DNA of 64,000 nt, taken from Paenibacillus sp. sptzw28. GTDB lineage: Bacteria > Bacillota > Bacilli > Paenibacillales > Paenibacillaceae. The stretch lies in NCBI RefSeq assembly GCF_019550795.1, contig NZ_CP080545.1:1197501-1261500 (forward strand). Reading direction: 5' to 3'. A program made the position numbers and the translations under genes. The notes beneath the pieces are model-generated. The model was not told where the DNA came from. It made no database searches and saw only the letters and a list, made by a program, of their open reading frames with translations. Below, in pieces: positions 43,046-51,350 of this stretch; positions within the stretch are counted from its first letter, which is position 1, and each line of letters begins with the position of its first letter.

Positions 43046-43636
43046 TTGTCACCATTAAACAAACAACAATTGGATCAGATCCGCGAGGAACGAAGAGAGC
43101 AAATTAAGCAAGCGGCGCTAAAAATATTCGCCCGCCACGGATATGCAGGAACGAAAACGAGCGTCATCGCTGCTGAAGCGGGCATCAGCGAAGGACTTAT
43201 TTTCCGTTATTTCAAATCTAAAGATGAGCTTTTCACCGCACTTGTTCAGGAGTTATTGGAGGAAGCGAGGAAAGAAACCGGAAACGCTCAATTGTTGCCC
43301 GGATCGCCTGTTGAACAAATCAAAGCATTTACCGAAGACATGCTTGACGAGAACAATAAGTTTGCTTTTATGTTCATGCTGAGGGCACGCAAGGAGGGGA
43401 TAATCCCGGAGGAGGCTGCGCGGATTCTTGAACAAAATCCGGTTGATAGTTTACTTAAACACTTGCTCCCGGTTTTTATAAACGGCCAGAAGTCCGGACA
43501 ATTCTCCGCGGGGGACCCATTAAAGCTGTTGTCCTGGTACATCTACATGGTCAATTCGCTCATAGTGGAGGAAGTGGAGCAGGAGGAGCACGGAATGCCC
43601 AGTGCTGATTTTTTAATGCGCGTTTTGATGAAGTAA
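43046..43636 (+). CDS. TetR-family transcriptional regulator
   Basis: A 196-residue repressor. Helix-turn-helix region QAALKIFARHGYAGTKTSVI and AAEAGISEGLIFRYFKSKDE. TTG 43046 follows gagg at short spacing. It begins 79 bp after the hydrolase gene and is the likely binder of the palindrome at 41880-41898. Confidence 0.87.
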   Translation: MSPLNKQQLDQIREERREQIKQAALKIFARHGYAGTKTSVIAAEAGISEGLIFRYFKSKDELFTALVQELLEEARKETGNAQLLPGSPVEQIKAFTEDMLDENNKFAFMFMLRARKEGIIPEEAARILEQNPVDSLLKHLLPVFINGQKSGQFSAGDPLKLLSWYIYMVNSLIVEEVEQEEHGMPSADFLMRVLMK

Positions 43637-43690
43637 CGATAGGTCCGAACGCCTTAAAATCCGGTGAGTTGTATCCTTCGTGATTCCCCC

Positions 43691-43727
43691 ATGTCAATTT
43701 GACATTACTTAGATATCAAACTATAAT
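43691..43727 (+). promoter_or_regulatory. Consensus promoter with palindrome over the -35, upstream of the SnoaL-like gene
   Basis: -35 TTGACA (43699-43704), 17-bp spacer, -10 TATAAT (43722-43727): both hexamers match consensus exactly. A perfect palindrome ATGTCAA-T-TTGACAT (43691-43705) contains the -35. The message would have a leader of about 200 nt before the ATG at 43936. Confidence 0.75.
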
Positions 43728-43935
43728 GAATTAATTATAAAAAGGAATGCAGCCTCACTAATTAACCGCAACGTCCTTGAGAATCTGCTGCAAAGATTTA
43801 ATGCACCTGTTTAGGAACCGAGGCACTAGATTGCAAGAAAATTAGATGTCTAACCAATAATCAAGCAAAGCTTGGATTTCGTAATCTAAGACGTCTCAAC
43901 AAATGAGTACAATTTTTCAGAAAGGGAGTTACACT

Positions 43936-44355
43936 ATGACTTCAGAAACCAACAAACAGCTGATGCACCGTTTTACCGTGTTCATTAACACCGCCAGCGA
44001 GAAGCTTGCTGAAGAGCTCATCGCCCCGGATGCGATCTTCCATGTCGCGGGACAAACCGAGCCGATGAGGGGGCCTTCAGGCTATCTCGCAATTATCGCG
44101 ATGATGAGAAGCGGGTTCCCCGATATACAATGGAAGCTGGAGGAGATGGTTGCAGAGGGGGACAAGGTGGCTGTACGGTTCACAATGCACGGCACACACC
44201 AAGGCACTTTCTTCGGCTTCCCGGCGACAACAAATACAATCGAGGTGCAAGCTATGAATTTTTACCGATTGTCCGGCGGGCAAATCGTAGAGGAATATGG
44301 ACAACCTGATATGCTTGGGCTGCTTCAGCAAATCGGCGCGGTACCAACAACTTAA
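43936..44355 (+). CDS. SnoaL-like ester cyclase family protein
   Basis: A 139-residue NTF2-like protein. Characteristic pieces are PDAIFHVAGQTEPMRGPSGY, MMRSGFPDIQWKLEEMVAEG and MHGTHQGTFFGFPATT. Family members include polyketide cyclases and many uncharacterised stress proteins. ATG 43936 follows agaaaggga. Its 3' end is overlapped by the C-terminal tail of a frame on the opposite strand. Confidence 0.85.
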   Translation: MTSETNKQLMHRFTVFINTASEKLAEELIAPDAIFHVAGQTEPMRGPSGYLAIIAMMRSGFPDIQWKLEEMVAEGDKVAVRFTMHGTHQGTFFGFPATTNTIEVQAMNFYRLSGGQIVEEYGQPDMLGLLQQIGAVPTT

Positions 44356-44949
44356 AACATGATACCTGCATTCAGCGAAACCGCAGAGCTTGCAGACCGC
44401 CCGCCCATCTTGAGCGTTAGGTCCAGCAAGCTCTCTTATTTTTCTAAGGAAGATTACTCCGTTGTCCAGTCTGATCCGAAGCGAAAGATCCTGGCTGCTT
44501 CCCCTGACGGATGCCAGGTTTCTGGCCGGAATAAGCGGGACAATCAGCTTGCGGAGACGGCCGGAGTCTCCGGCTTTCGCCGCCTGAACGATTTCCAGGG
44601 CAAACGCTTCGTTAGAGGCCAGCTTAGCGTAAAGCGGAAGAACCAGCTTCGAGAGGCTTCTCAAGTCCGCCGCAGTTAATCTGCCTCCTCCTTGCAGGGA
44701 GGTATCATTGAAAATTTCGTCCGCAGGCTGGGGTGCGGGAAAGCCGATGATAAAGGTGAATGAATTGACACTGAAGGTGTTAAAGCCCGGTGCAGTTTTG
44801 CGGAACAACCGCTCAACTTCCGCCAGATCAACTCGGCGGATCGCACTTGCCAATCGGATGGCAAACATGCGGTCAGAGGCTATTTTGCGATATATATTGA
44901 ATATTCTTGATGCACCTATACGCAGTGCCGCGGCAGTCAACTGACTCAT
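44077..44949 (-). CDS. Uncharacterised protein with probable 3' frameshift
   Basis: Open frame of 290 codons from ATG 44949 (gaggtgatagg upstream). Residues 1 to about 165 look like a genuine helical protein (ALRIGASRIFNIYRKIASDR, ADLRSLSKLVLPLYAKLASN) of a kind I associate with Paenibacillus proteins of about 160 residues. Beyond about 44450 the reading frame runs antisense through the SnoaL-like gene and becomes rich in Cys and Arg, unlike the rest. A one-base shift at the run CTTAGAAAAATAAG would end the protein at a TAA at 44436-44438. The true product is probably 44436-44949. Function unknown. Confidence 0.6.
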   Translation of the reverse strand: MSQLTAAALRIGASRIFNIYRKIASDRMFAIRLASAIRRVDLAEVERLFRKTAPGFNTFSVNSFTFIIGFPAPQPADEIFNDTSLQGGGRLTAADLRSLSKLVLPLYAKLASNEAFALEIVQAAKAGDSGRLRKLIVPLIPARNLASVRGSSQDLSLRIRLDNGVIFLRKIRELAGPNAQDGRAVCKLCGFAECRYHVLSCWYRADLLKQPKHIRLSIFLYDLPAGQSVKIHSLHLDCICCRREAEESALVCAVHCEPYSHLVPLCNHLLQLPLYIGEPASHHRDNCEIA

Positions 44950-45099
44950 CCTATCACCTCGGGTTTTTTAATAGTTTAAATTTCCAAGGTTTGGTATGGA
45001 TGAACGGTTAGAGCTGCGGGAAATAGCGGCCCGGTTGTTTGCGATCATCGTTCCGTTTGTTTATGATTACTAGAAAGACATTGGGAGGTGTTTGTCTGC

Positions 45100-46104
45100 A
45101 TGTTACGGTTAAGCGTACTCGATCAGTCACCAGTGCCGGAAGGAAGCACGGCGGCCAGGGCGCTCCAGGAAACGGTCAAATTGGCGCAGCTTGCAGAACG
45201 GCTGGGATACCACCGTTTCTGGGTATCCGAGCATCATAATATGGCGAGCCTGGCACACTCCAGTCCGGAAGTATTTATTTCACACATAGCGGCGCAGACA
45301 GCCTCCATTCGCGTAGGCTCCGGGGGCGTAATGCTGCCGCATTACAGCGCCTATAAAGTCGCCGAGAATTTCAGGCTGCTTGAAGCGCTTTACCCGGGAC
45401 GTATCGACCTTGGACTCGGCCGCGCTCCCGGAGGCATGCCGATTGCTACAAGAGCGCTGCAGGAAGGGAAAATTGGCGGCATCGACAAATACCCGCAGCA
45501 GATCAAAGACCTTCTTCATTATTTGCATGATTCCAACCAGGGCGAACACCGTTTTGCCGGCTTGAAAGCAGTGCCCTCCGTTAGCTCGGCTCCGGAAATA
45601 TGGCTGCTCGGGTCCAGCGGAGACAGTGCTATGCTGGCCGCGGAGCGAGGGGTATCGTTTGCTTTCGCACAGTTTATCAATGGAGCGGGGGGTGCTGCCG
45701 CGGTCAAGGAGTACCGGGACACCTTCACGCCGGACCTGCAGGGAGATAAGCCCAAGGCATTGGTCAGTATTTTCGTAGTCTGCGCTGAAACGGAGGACGA
45801 AGCGGAGCGGCTGGCCTCGAGCTTCGACTATCAATTCGTGCTGCTGGAGCAGGGCCGGTTAACAAGGGGCGTGGTTCCGCCTGAGCAAGCGCTAGCTTAC
45901 CCGTACTCGCCGATAGAACGTCAGCGGCTGCAGGAGAACCGCAAGCGGATGGTAGTCGGCTCGCCAGATACGGTCAAGGAACAGCTGCTCCGTCTTGCTG
46001 AAGAATATGGGACCGATGAAATTATGATCGCCACGATCGTTCACGATTACGAGGCGAAGCGAAGATCGTATAAGCTGCTTGCTGAAGCGTTCGGGCTTGG
46101 ATGA
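45100..46104 (+). CDS. LLM-class flavin-dependent oxidoreductase
   Basis: A 334-residue luciferase-like TIM-barrel enzyme using FMN. Signatures: LSVLDQSPVPEGSTAARALQ, WVSEHHNMASLAHSSPEVFI, RIDLGLGRAPGG, and WLLGSSGDSAMLAAERG. This subgroup (one-subunit LLM) contains many enzymes of unknown substrate. ATG 45100 follows gggaggtg. Monocistronic, ended by a strong terminator. Confidence 0.9.
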   Translation: MLRLSVLDQSPVPEGSTAARALQETVKLAQLAERLGYHRFWVSEHHNMASLAHSSPEVFISHIAAQTASIRVGSGGVMLPHYSAYKVAENFRLLEALYPGRIDLGLGRAPGGMPIATRALQEGKIGGIDKYPQQIKDLLHYLHDSNQGEHRFAGLKAVPSVSSAPEIWLLGSSGDSAMLAAERGVSFAFAQFINGAGGAAAVKEYRDTFTPDLQGDKPKALVSIFVVCAETEDEAERLASSFDYQFVLLEQGRLTRGVVPPEQALAYPYSPIERQRLQENRKRMVVGSPDTVKEQLLRLAEEYGTDEIMIATIVHDYEAKRRSYKLLAEAFGLG

Positions 46105-46170
46105 GAGAAGAAAACCGTTCCCCGGTGGTACAGAGAAACGGCATCTTAAAGCGCCGGACTAATAATCTAT

Positions 46171-46209
46171 GAGCCTCGACGATCGCTTGATCGTTAGGGC
46201 TCTTTTTTT
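46171..46209 (+). terminator. Rho-independent terminator of the LLM oxidoreductase gene
   Basis: Hairpin GAGCC...ACGATC-GCTT-GATCGT...GGCTC followed by seven T residues to 46209. Confidence 0.92.
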
Positions 46210-46303
46210 ATAATGCGATGCCGCGTAGTCTACCGCTACAAGAATTTTACGGATAAAGTCCCCATACAATGGTTATAGGTCGATATGGGAAAGGGGTCCG
46301 GCG

Positions 46304-46963
46304 ATGTACGATTATCCTTATTACAGGGCTAATTATTATTATCCTTCACAAAAAAACGCTGCCTCTATCGAAGTCCTCGGAGAGGGAGCGGTATCCGCCG
46401 CTCCAAACCAGGTCGAAATAGTATTAGGGGCTGTAACGGAAGGTACCAACCTGCAAGCGGTCCAAACCGATAATGCAAATATCCTGACGAATATCATTAA
46501 TTCTTTCTTGAAGTTAAACATTCCGCGGGAGAAGATACAAACAAGAGATTTTCGTATTGAGGCCGAGTACGATTACCAAGATGGAAAACAAATCTTTCGG
46601 GGATATAGAGTTACCCATCTTCTGCAAATTACGACCGATCGAGTAGGAGAGACAGGGTTACTGGTTGACACTGCCGTTTCCCAAGGCGCCAACTCCGTTA
46701 CCGGTATCCGGTTCACGATAGCAAAGCCGGAGATTTACGAGAATCAGGCTTTGTCGCTTGCAATACAAAATGCGCGGCGAAAGGCTCAGACAATAGCGAA
46801 TACACTCGGGAGACCGCTTCCCGCACACCCTTCCCAAGTCGAGGAGCTGCCGAGAGCTCATGAACCCATCCCGTTCACAGCCTCCATTCTTGCGGAAAAA
46901 GCGGTTACGCCAATCGAACCTGGACAATTGACCGTTTATGCCGCTGTTCGGGTACGGTATTAG
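46304..46963 (+). CDS. SIMPL (DUF541) domain protein
   Basis: A 219-residue protein with the SIMPL/DUF541 domain: IEVLGEGAVSAAPNQVEIVL at the start, IPREKIQTRDFRIEAEYDYQ, and ALSLAIQNARRKAQTIANTL. Most relatives are exported; here a Tyr-rich N-terminus (MYDYPYYRANYYYPS) replaces a signal peptide. Function of the family is poorly known. ATG 46304 follows aaagggg. Confidence 0.85.
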   Translation: MYDYPYYRANYYYPSQKNAASIEVLGEGAVSAAPNQVEIVLGAVTEGTNLQAVQTDNANILTNIINSFLKLNIPREKIQTRDFRIEAEYDYQDGKQIFRGYRVTHLLQITTDRVGETGLLVDTAVSQGANSVTGIRFTIAKPEIYENQALSLAIQNARRKAQTIANTLGRPLPAHPSQVEELPRAHEPIPFTASILAEKAVTPIEPGQLTVYAAVRVRY

Positions 46964-47085
46964 CTGGCATCGAGAGAATGATTTCCGGCATATTCACTGC
47001 CATTTTTCTGGAAGCTTTTGTTCGACTCTTCTAACTGCTATAATGGAAAAAAATAGATTGATAGATTGGGAGAGAACTGGGGAAA

Positions 47086-48348
47086 ATGACGAGGCAATTA
47101 AACACAATCACACTGCTCTTATGTTTATTAGTTATGCTGTTTTCCGGTTTTACAACAGTGGCTTCGGCTGCCGGAACCTCCGATAAACCGAAAGAAACAA
47201 CGATTTTGCTGGATGGGTATCCGCTGCAGTTCCCGGCCGCTCCCTTGGTAACGAAGGGAACGACCATGGTTCCTTTCCGCGCAATTGCCGAGGCGCTGCA
47301 TATCGAGGTCGTCTGGACGGCAAAGACGCAAACGATCACCGCTTCCAAAACCATCGGCGGACAAGTGATAAAAGTTACACTGCGTCAAAACGACAAACGC
47401 GCAGCAGTAAATGGAAAACAAGTTCTCCTCGCTGTCGCGCCTATGTCCAGGAACGGCACTATTCTTGTCCCCCTCAGCTTCTTCGGCACTCAATTCGGCG
47501 CTGCTGTAAGCTGGGACGGCTCAACGCGTACCGTATCGATCGTTTCTCCGCCGGAGAAGATGTACACGACCACCTTCTATGCGATATCTTCATTCGACGA
47601 ACGACAATATGTCGGCAATTTCGATGCTGTTTCTTTTGGATGGAGCCGAATTGACGGCAGCGGTAATTTAACCCTTACGGGCAAGGATTTCTACTGGCCG
47701 AAGCCGTCAGGTAATTTGACGCCGGAAGCGATCGTGGATGAGACCGCTGCGGGAGGCACTTCGCCTCAGCTTATGGTAGTAGCCACTGACGGCAGCGGCG
47801 AGCTGACCAAGCTGCTTGAAGACGAATCGCTTCGCGCCAAAGCGATTGAAAGCATGGTAGAACTGGCGGTGGAGAAGCATTTTGAAGGCATAACGATTGA
47901 TTTCGAGGGGCTTGGCCTGACAGGGGATTTGCCCGCCGTTCAGAAATCGTTGAATGAATTTGTGCGGCTGCTGGATGAAAGCGCAAATTCCGCTCATTTG
48001 AAGCTGACGCTTGCGCTTCATCCGCTGAACGGTTCCTATAAGGGCTACGATTATAAGGGGCTGGCCGCTCATGCGGACGAGATTGTCATTATGGCCTACG
48101 ATTATTCGTATGAGAAAGGGCCCGAGCCGCTAAATCTCGTAGATCAAGCGATCCAACTGGCACTTAAGGAAGTTCCAAAGGAAAGGCTGCTGCTGGGAAT
48201 ATCCATGGGCAGTGAAAATGCGCAGACGATTAACGGGAAAATCGGTCTCGCAAAGCGCTATGCGCTGAAAGGCATTGCCGTATGGCGTCTGGGTCTGATC
48301 GGAGACCAAACGATGAAGGAAATGCAGAAAAGCATTATAATGAAATAA
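47086..48348 (+). CDS. Secreted stalk domain-GH18 glycosyl hydrolase
   Basis: A 420-residue secreted protein: signal peptide (residues 1-28), a stalk domain (TMVPFRAIAEALHIEVVWTA, LVPLSFFGTQFGAAVSWD), and a GH18 TIM barrel from about residue 155. The catalytic strand reads FEGITIDFEGL (D-x-E present), and MAYDYSYEKGPEP is the following family motif. Related proteins of bacilli cleave spore-cortex or cell-wall glycan. The chitinase-type DGxDxDxE is reduced to GITIDFE, normal for peptidoglycan-type members. ATG 47086 has ggaaa at a weak distance. Confidence 0.88.
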   Translation: MTRQLNTITLLLCLLVMLFSGFTTVASAAGTSDKPKETTILLDGYPLQFPAAPLVTKGTTMVPFRAIAEALHIEVVWTAKTQTITASKTIGGQVIKVTLRQNDKRAAVNGKQVLLAVAPMSRNGTILVPLSFFGTQFGAAVSWDGSTRTVSIVSPPEKMYTTTFYAISSFDERQYVGNFDAVSFGWSRIDGSGNLTLTGKDFYWPKPSGNLTPEAIVDETAAGGTSPQLMVVATDGSGELTKLLEDESLRAKAIESMVELAVEKHFEGITIDFEGLGLTGDLPAVQKSLNEFVRLLDESANSAHLKLTLALHPLNGSYKGYDYKGLAAHADEIVIMAYDYSYEKGPEPLNLVDQAIQLALKEVPKERLLLGISMGSENAQTINGKIGLAKRYALKGIAVWRLGLIGDQTMKEMQKSIIMK

Positions 48349-48410
48349 TAAACGTCAAGCACTGCTTACGAAGCTGCATTTTCTTGCGAAAATGCCTGGA
48401 GGTGTCCGAT

Positions 48411-48848
48411 ATGTCGACTTTAACGAAAGCGATTGTGCTGGCTGCCAAGCATCATGAAGGGCAGAAGGATAAAGGCGGAAATCCTTATATCTTCCACCCG
48501 ATCCGGCTGATGCTGAAGGGAATAACGGAGGATGAACAAATCGTTGCCATTCTGCACGACACCATAGAAGATACGGATTTAACGCTGGATGATCTGCGCA
48601 GCGAAGGGTTTAGCGGCGAGATTGTCGAAGCGGTTGACAGTCTGTCACGGCGTAAGAATGAAACGTACGAGGAATTCATTTATCGCATTAAGAAAGATCC
48701 GCTGGCCCGCAGAGTCAAGGTGTACGATCTGCAGGATAATATGAACTTGAGTCGAATCAAAAAACCGAGCGTCAAGGATAAGGAAAGATTGAAGAAATAC
48801 AGTAAAGCGCTGGATGTGCTGCTAGGCTATGACAGTGAATCAAGGTGA
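48411..48848 (+). CDS. Small HD-domain hydrolase (SpoT-hydrolase/MESH1-like)
   Basis: A 145-residue single HD domain. Metal ligands are visible: His29 (YIFHPIR), His49-Asp50 (ILHDTIED) and an Asp in VYDLQDNMNLS; Glu53-Asp54 complete the HDxxED site of the alarmone-hydrolase group. No synthetase domain is present. It may degrade (p)ppGpp or another nucleotide. ATG 48411 lies after ggaggtg, 62 bp past the GH18 gene. Confidence 0.85.
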   Translation: MSTLTKAIVLAAKHHEGQKDKGGNPYIFHPIRLMLKGITEDEQIVAILHDTIEDTDLTLDDLRSEGFSGEIVEAVDSLSRRKNETYEEFIYRIKKDPLARRVKVYDLQDNMNLSRIKKPSVKDKERLKKYSKALDVLLGYDSESR

Positions 48849-49194
48849 AACGGTTGGCGCCCCGCACGGACCATTAGCTCGAGTGCCCTTCGCGCTGGGT
48901 TCTGTGCCGTCCTGATGAAATCCAAGAACAAAACATAAAGATGGGTTTGTTTTCATCGGGCGGTTTTCCTGTGCGTCAAGCTGCCTCTTTCCGCAAGAAA
49001 TGACGGCCCCAAGAACCTATCCTCAAACTGCGCATTCCAGGAAAGGATAAGCAACAGTGAATAGATTGGAGTCCGGCAAGAATCATCCAATCCTGGAGAA
49101 TAATCATCGCTTAATGAAGTTTACTATAAATATATTAAAATAAAATAAAGAATCGCTCGTGCTGCGAAAATCGCATAACGCTAGCATCCTGTAT
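48849..49194. other. Intergenic region without a recognisable gene
   Basis: About 345 bp between the HD hydrolase and the ABC-F promoter. GC-rich at the start, strongly AT-rich near 49110-49150. A weak hairpin with GGGTTTG...TCGGGCGG near 48943-48965 may end the upstream transcript. No frame with a ribosome binding site was found. Confidence 0.5.
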
Positions 49195-49224
49195 TTGACA
49201 ATTCCAAAAACATGATTGTATACT
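49195..49224 (+). promoter_or_regulatory. Promoter of the ABC-F leader
   Basis: -35 TTGACA (49195-49200), 18-bp spacer, -10 TATACT (49219-49224). Transcription would start near 49231, giving a leader of about 260 nt before the ABC-F gene. Confidence 0.75.
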
Positions 49225-49263
49225 TCAAGGTGTCATACAAAAATTGAATTGAGGAGGAAGGAA

Positions 49264-49305
49264 ATGTTCTTTTTATCGACTGTTTTAATTCGGAAATTGG
49301 CTTAG
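49264..49305 (+). CDS. Putative leader peptide, 13 residues, upstream of the ABC-F gene
   Basis: ATG 49264 with an ideal ttgaggaggaagg site encodes MFFLSTVLIRKLA and stops at TAG 49303-49305. It precedes small hairpins and a terminator (49400-49430) placed before the ABC-F start. This arrangement is that of antibiotic-responsive ribosome-mediated attenuators controlling several ABC-F genes. That the peptide stalls ribosomes is inference. Confidence 0.7.
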   Translation: MFFLSTVLIRKLA

Positions 49306-49399
49306 ACGGGAGAAGTCTGCCCATTTTTAAGGTTAAGCCAACCGAAGAACAGTTGATAAAGAACGCGATTCCTATCTTCTTACATTGAGATATTGTAAT

Positions 49400-49430
49400 G
49401 GGGAGGGTGTGTTCACCTAACCCTTTTTTT
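49400..49430 (+). terminator. Attenuator-type terminator before the ABC-F gene
   Basis: GGTG-TGTT-CACC core with outer GGG/CCC pairs and a seven-T run (49424-49430), between the leader peptide and the ABC-F start at 49495. An upstream GGTTA (in AAGGTTAAGCC, about 49339-49350) could pair with TAACC of the 3' arm as an antiterminator. Confidence 0.75.
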
Positions 49431-49494
49431 ATTGCTTCTTTATTTGCCTCTCCCGGTTGGCTTCGAACGCGAAGTGAAAAAGGAGAGAACAAAG

Positions 49495-51027
49495 ATGAGT
49501 ATTTTGTCCGTTGAACACCTTACCCACACGTATGGGGATAAACAAATCTTTCGTAATATCAGCATGAGGCTTCTTCGGGGCGAGCATGCCGGTCTCGTTG
49601 GAAGCAATGGGGCGGGCAAGTCGACTTTACTGCGGGTGTTGGCGGGGGATATTATTCCTGATACCGGCACTATAGAGTGGCTTCCCACCGTTAAGCCCGG
49701 TTTCCTGCAGCAGCATATCGATCTGAAAGCAGGAACCACCGTCATGCAAACATTACAGAGCGCCTTTGCGCATCTATATGAAATAGAACGGAAAATGCTC
49801 GAGACTGCGGAAAAAATGGCTTCTTTCGAAGGCGATATAGAGCCACTACTATCCCTGTACGGAAAGCTTCAGCATAGGCTGGAGCACAGCGGATTTTATA
49901 ATCTGGATCTAAATATTGAGGAAGTGGCCGCAGGATTAGGCATTTTAGAGCTCGGCCGGGACCGGGATGTCAGCAGGCTGAGCGGCGGTCAGCGTACAAA
50001 GCTGCTGCTCGCCAAGCTTTTGCTCGAACAACCGGATGTCCTGCTGCTTGACGAGCCGACAAACTATCTGGATGACGTGCATATTGAATGGCTGGCCGGA
50101 TATCTGAAACGGTACGAGCATGCCTATCTGGTTGTTTCGCATGACGAAAGATTTCTGAATCAAGTAACCACCGCGATCTTTCATCTGGAGCATCAAACGA
50201 TTAAACGTTATGCGGGTAATTACAATGCATTCCGCAGCAGCTATGAACAGAATAAAGAACAGACGCAGGAGGCATTTTCAAGGCAGCAGAAGGAAATCGG
50301 CAGATTGGAGAGCTTTATACAGAAGAATCGTGTCCGGAATGCGAGGCAAGCGAAAAGCCGGGAGAAAATGTTGGACAGAATAGACCGCATTGAAAGGCCG
50401 CAATCGGCCGCTAAGTCCCGTTTTATGTTCCCGGTTCACACAGAACCGGTGACCCTGATCGCAGAGGCTAAGCAGGTTCAAATCGGTTACACCAAGCCGC
50501 TGTTCGGACCGCTGGATCTGCAGATAAAGCGCGGTGCGAAGATCGCGGTCGTCGGTGACAACGGTATCGGAAAATCCACTATGCTGAAGACATTACTGGG
50601 CTACGTAAAGCCTTTAAGCGGTACTGTGCAATTCGGTGAACGAGTCCAAGCCGTCTATTATGCCCAAGAACATCCGACCTCTAGTGAAACGCCGATGGAA
50701 CGATTGTGGTCCTTACGCCCCGACCTCACTCAGAAGGAAATCAGGCAAACCTTGGCGATGGCCGGACTCAATGAAAAACATATTCGTCAGCCGCTTAACA
50801 ATTTGAGCGGCGGAGAGCAGGCGAAGGCGCGGCTATGTGAATTAATGCTGGTGAACAGCAATGTTCTTTTCCTGGATGAGCCGACTAATCATCTGGATGT
50901 CCAAGCGAAGGAGTCGCTCAGAGATGCGCTCAAGAAATACAAGGGGACCGTTGTGCTCATTTCTCATGAGCCCTCCTTTTACCAGGATTGGGTGACTCAA
51001 ATTTGGCGCATAGAAAATTGGCGTTAA
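49495..51027 (+). CDS. ABC-F family ATPase (YfmM-like), ribosome-associated
   Basis: A 510-residue protein of two ABC domains and no membrane part. First Walker A GSNGAGKST (36-44), signature LSGGQRTKLL, Walker B VLLLDEPTNYLD; second Walker A GDNGIGKST, signature LSGGEQAKARL, Walker B FLDEPTNHLD. The interdomain linker (P-site tRNA interaction motif) is charged and helical (FIQKNRVRNARQAKSREKML). ABC-F proteins bind the ribosomal E site and rescue stalled or drug-blocked ribosomes. Sequence resembles Bacillus YfmM. ATG 49495 follows aaggagag; the attenuator upstream suggests drug- or stall-inducible expression. Confidence 0.9.
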   Translation: MSILSVEHLTHTYGDKQIFRNISMRLLRGEHAGLVGSNGAGKSTLLRVLAGDIIPDTGTIEWLPTVKPGFLQQHIDLKAGTTVMQTLQSAFAHLYEIERKMLETAEKMASFEGDIEPLLSLYGKLQHRLEHSGFYNLDLNIEEVAAGLGILELGRDRDVSRLSGGQRTKLLLAKLLLEQPDVLLLDEPTNYLDDVHIEWLAGYLKRYEHAYLVVSHDERFLNQVTTAIFHLEHQTIKRYAGNYNAFRSSYEQNKEQTQEAFSRQQKEIGRLESFIQKNRVRNARQAKSREKMLDRIDRIERPQSAAKSRFMFPVHTEPVTLIAEAKQVQIGYTKPLFGPLDLQIKRGAKIAVVGDNGIGKSTMLKTLLGYVKPLSGTVQFGERVQAVYYAQEHPTSSETPMERLWSLRPDLTQKEIRQTLAMAGLNEKHIRQPLNNLSGGEQAKARLCELMLVNSNVLFLDEPTNHLDVQAKESLRDALKKYKGTVVLISHEPSFYQDWVTQIWRIENWR

Positions 51028-51075
51028 CAGGCGCGGAGATGGCTTCCTGGAATTGAGTTACCTGATCTTGAATCC

Positions 51076-51115
51076 GGCCAATCGTTTGCCTTCAAGGCGG
51101 CGGTTGGCCATTTTT
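51076..51115 (+). terminator. Rho-independent terminator of the ABC-F gene
   Basis: GGCCAA...GCC-TTCAA-GGC...TTGGCC hairpin followed by TTTTT to 51115, 48 bp after the stop codon. Confidence 0.88.
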
Positions 51116-51269
51116 GTGCTTTAAGAGAAGTTCGAAGGCGTTTCCGGTCAAAAATGACACATTTCTGTGCATCCAACGGTTATATCGCGTTGTCAAAACC
51201 GTCATTCCCCTTAAATTAGCCGTTGAAAACGACATATTTACGTGCCCATAACCGTTCGATACACTTTGT

Positions 51270-51283
51270 TGTAACCGCTAACA
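51270..51283 (+). promoter_or_regulatory. cre site (CcpA catabolite-responsive element)
   Basis: TGTAACCGCTAACA matches the 14-bp consensus TGWNANCGNTNWCA at every position. It lies 67 bp before the start of the first permease gene, so CcpA-mediated catabolite repression of the sugar operon is likely. Confidence 0.72.
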
Positions 51284-51350
51284 CGAACTTACTAGACGTG
51301 AATTCATGACCAAGCGAACTGTTAACCATTTAAAGAAGAGGGGTGAGAGA

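Larger units (their letters stand above)
51028..51350. other. Intergenic region before the Lpl-type ABC operon
   Basis: Holds the ABC-F terminator (51076-51115), a run of dispersed ACGGTTATa/AACCGT-like repeats between 51165 and 51280, and the cre site at 51270-51283. No gene is seen. Confidence 0.6.

Noticed and set aside
44359..44679. Plus-strand 106-codon frame after the SnoaL-like gene
   Set aside because: Antisense to the better supported 44949 gene, which has a ribosome binding site and protein-like composition.
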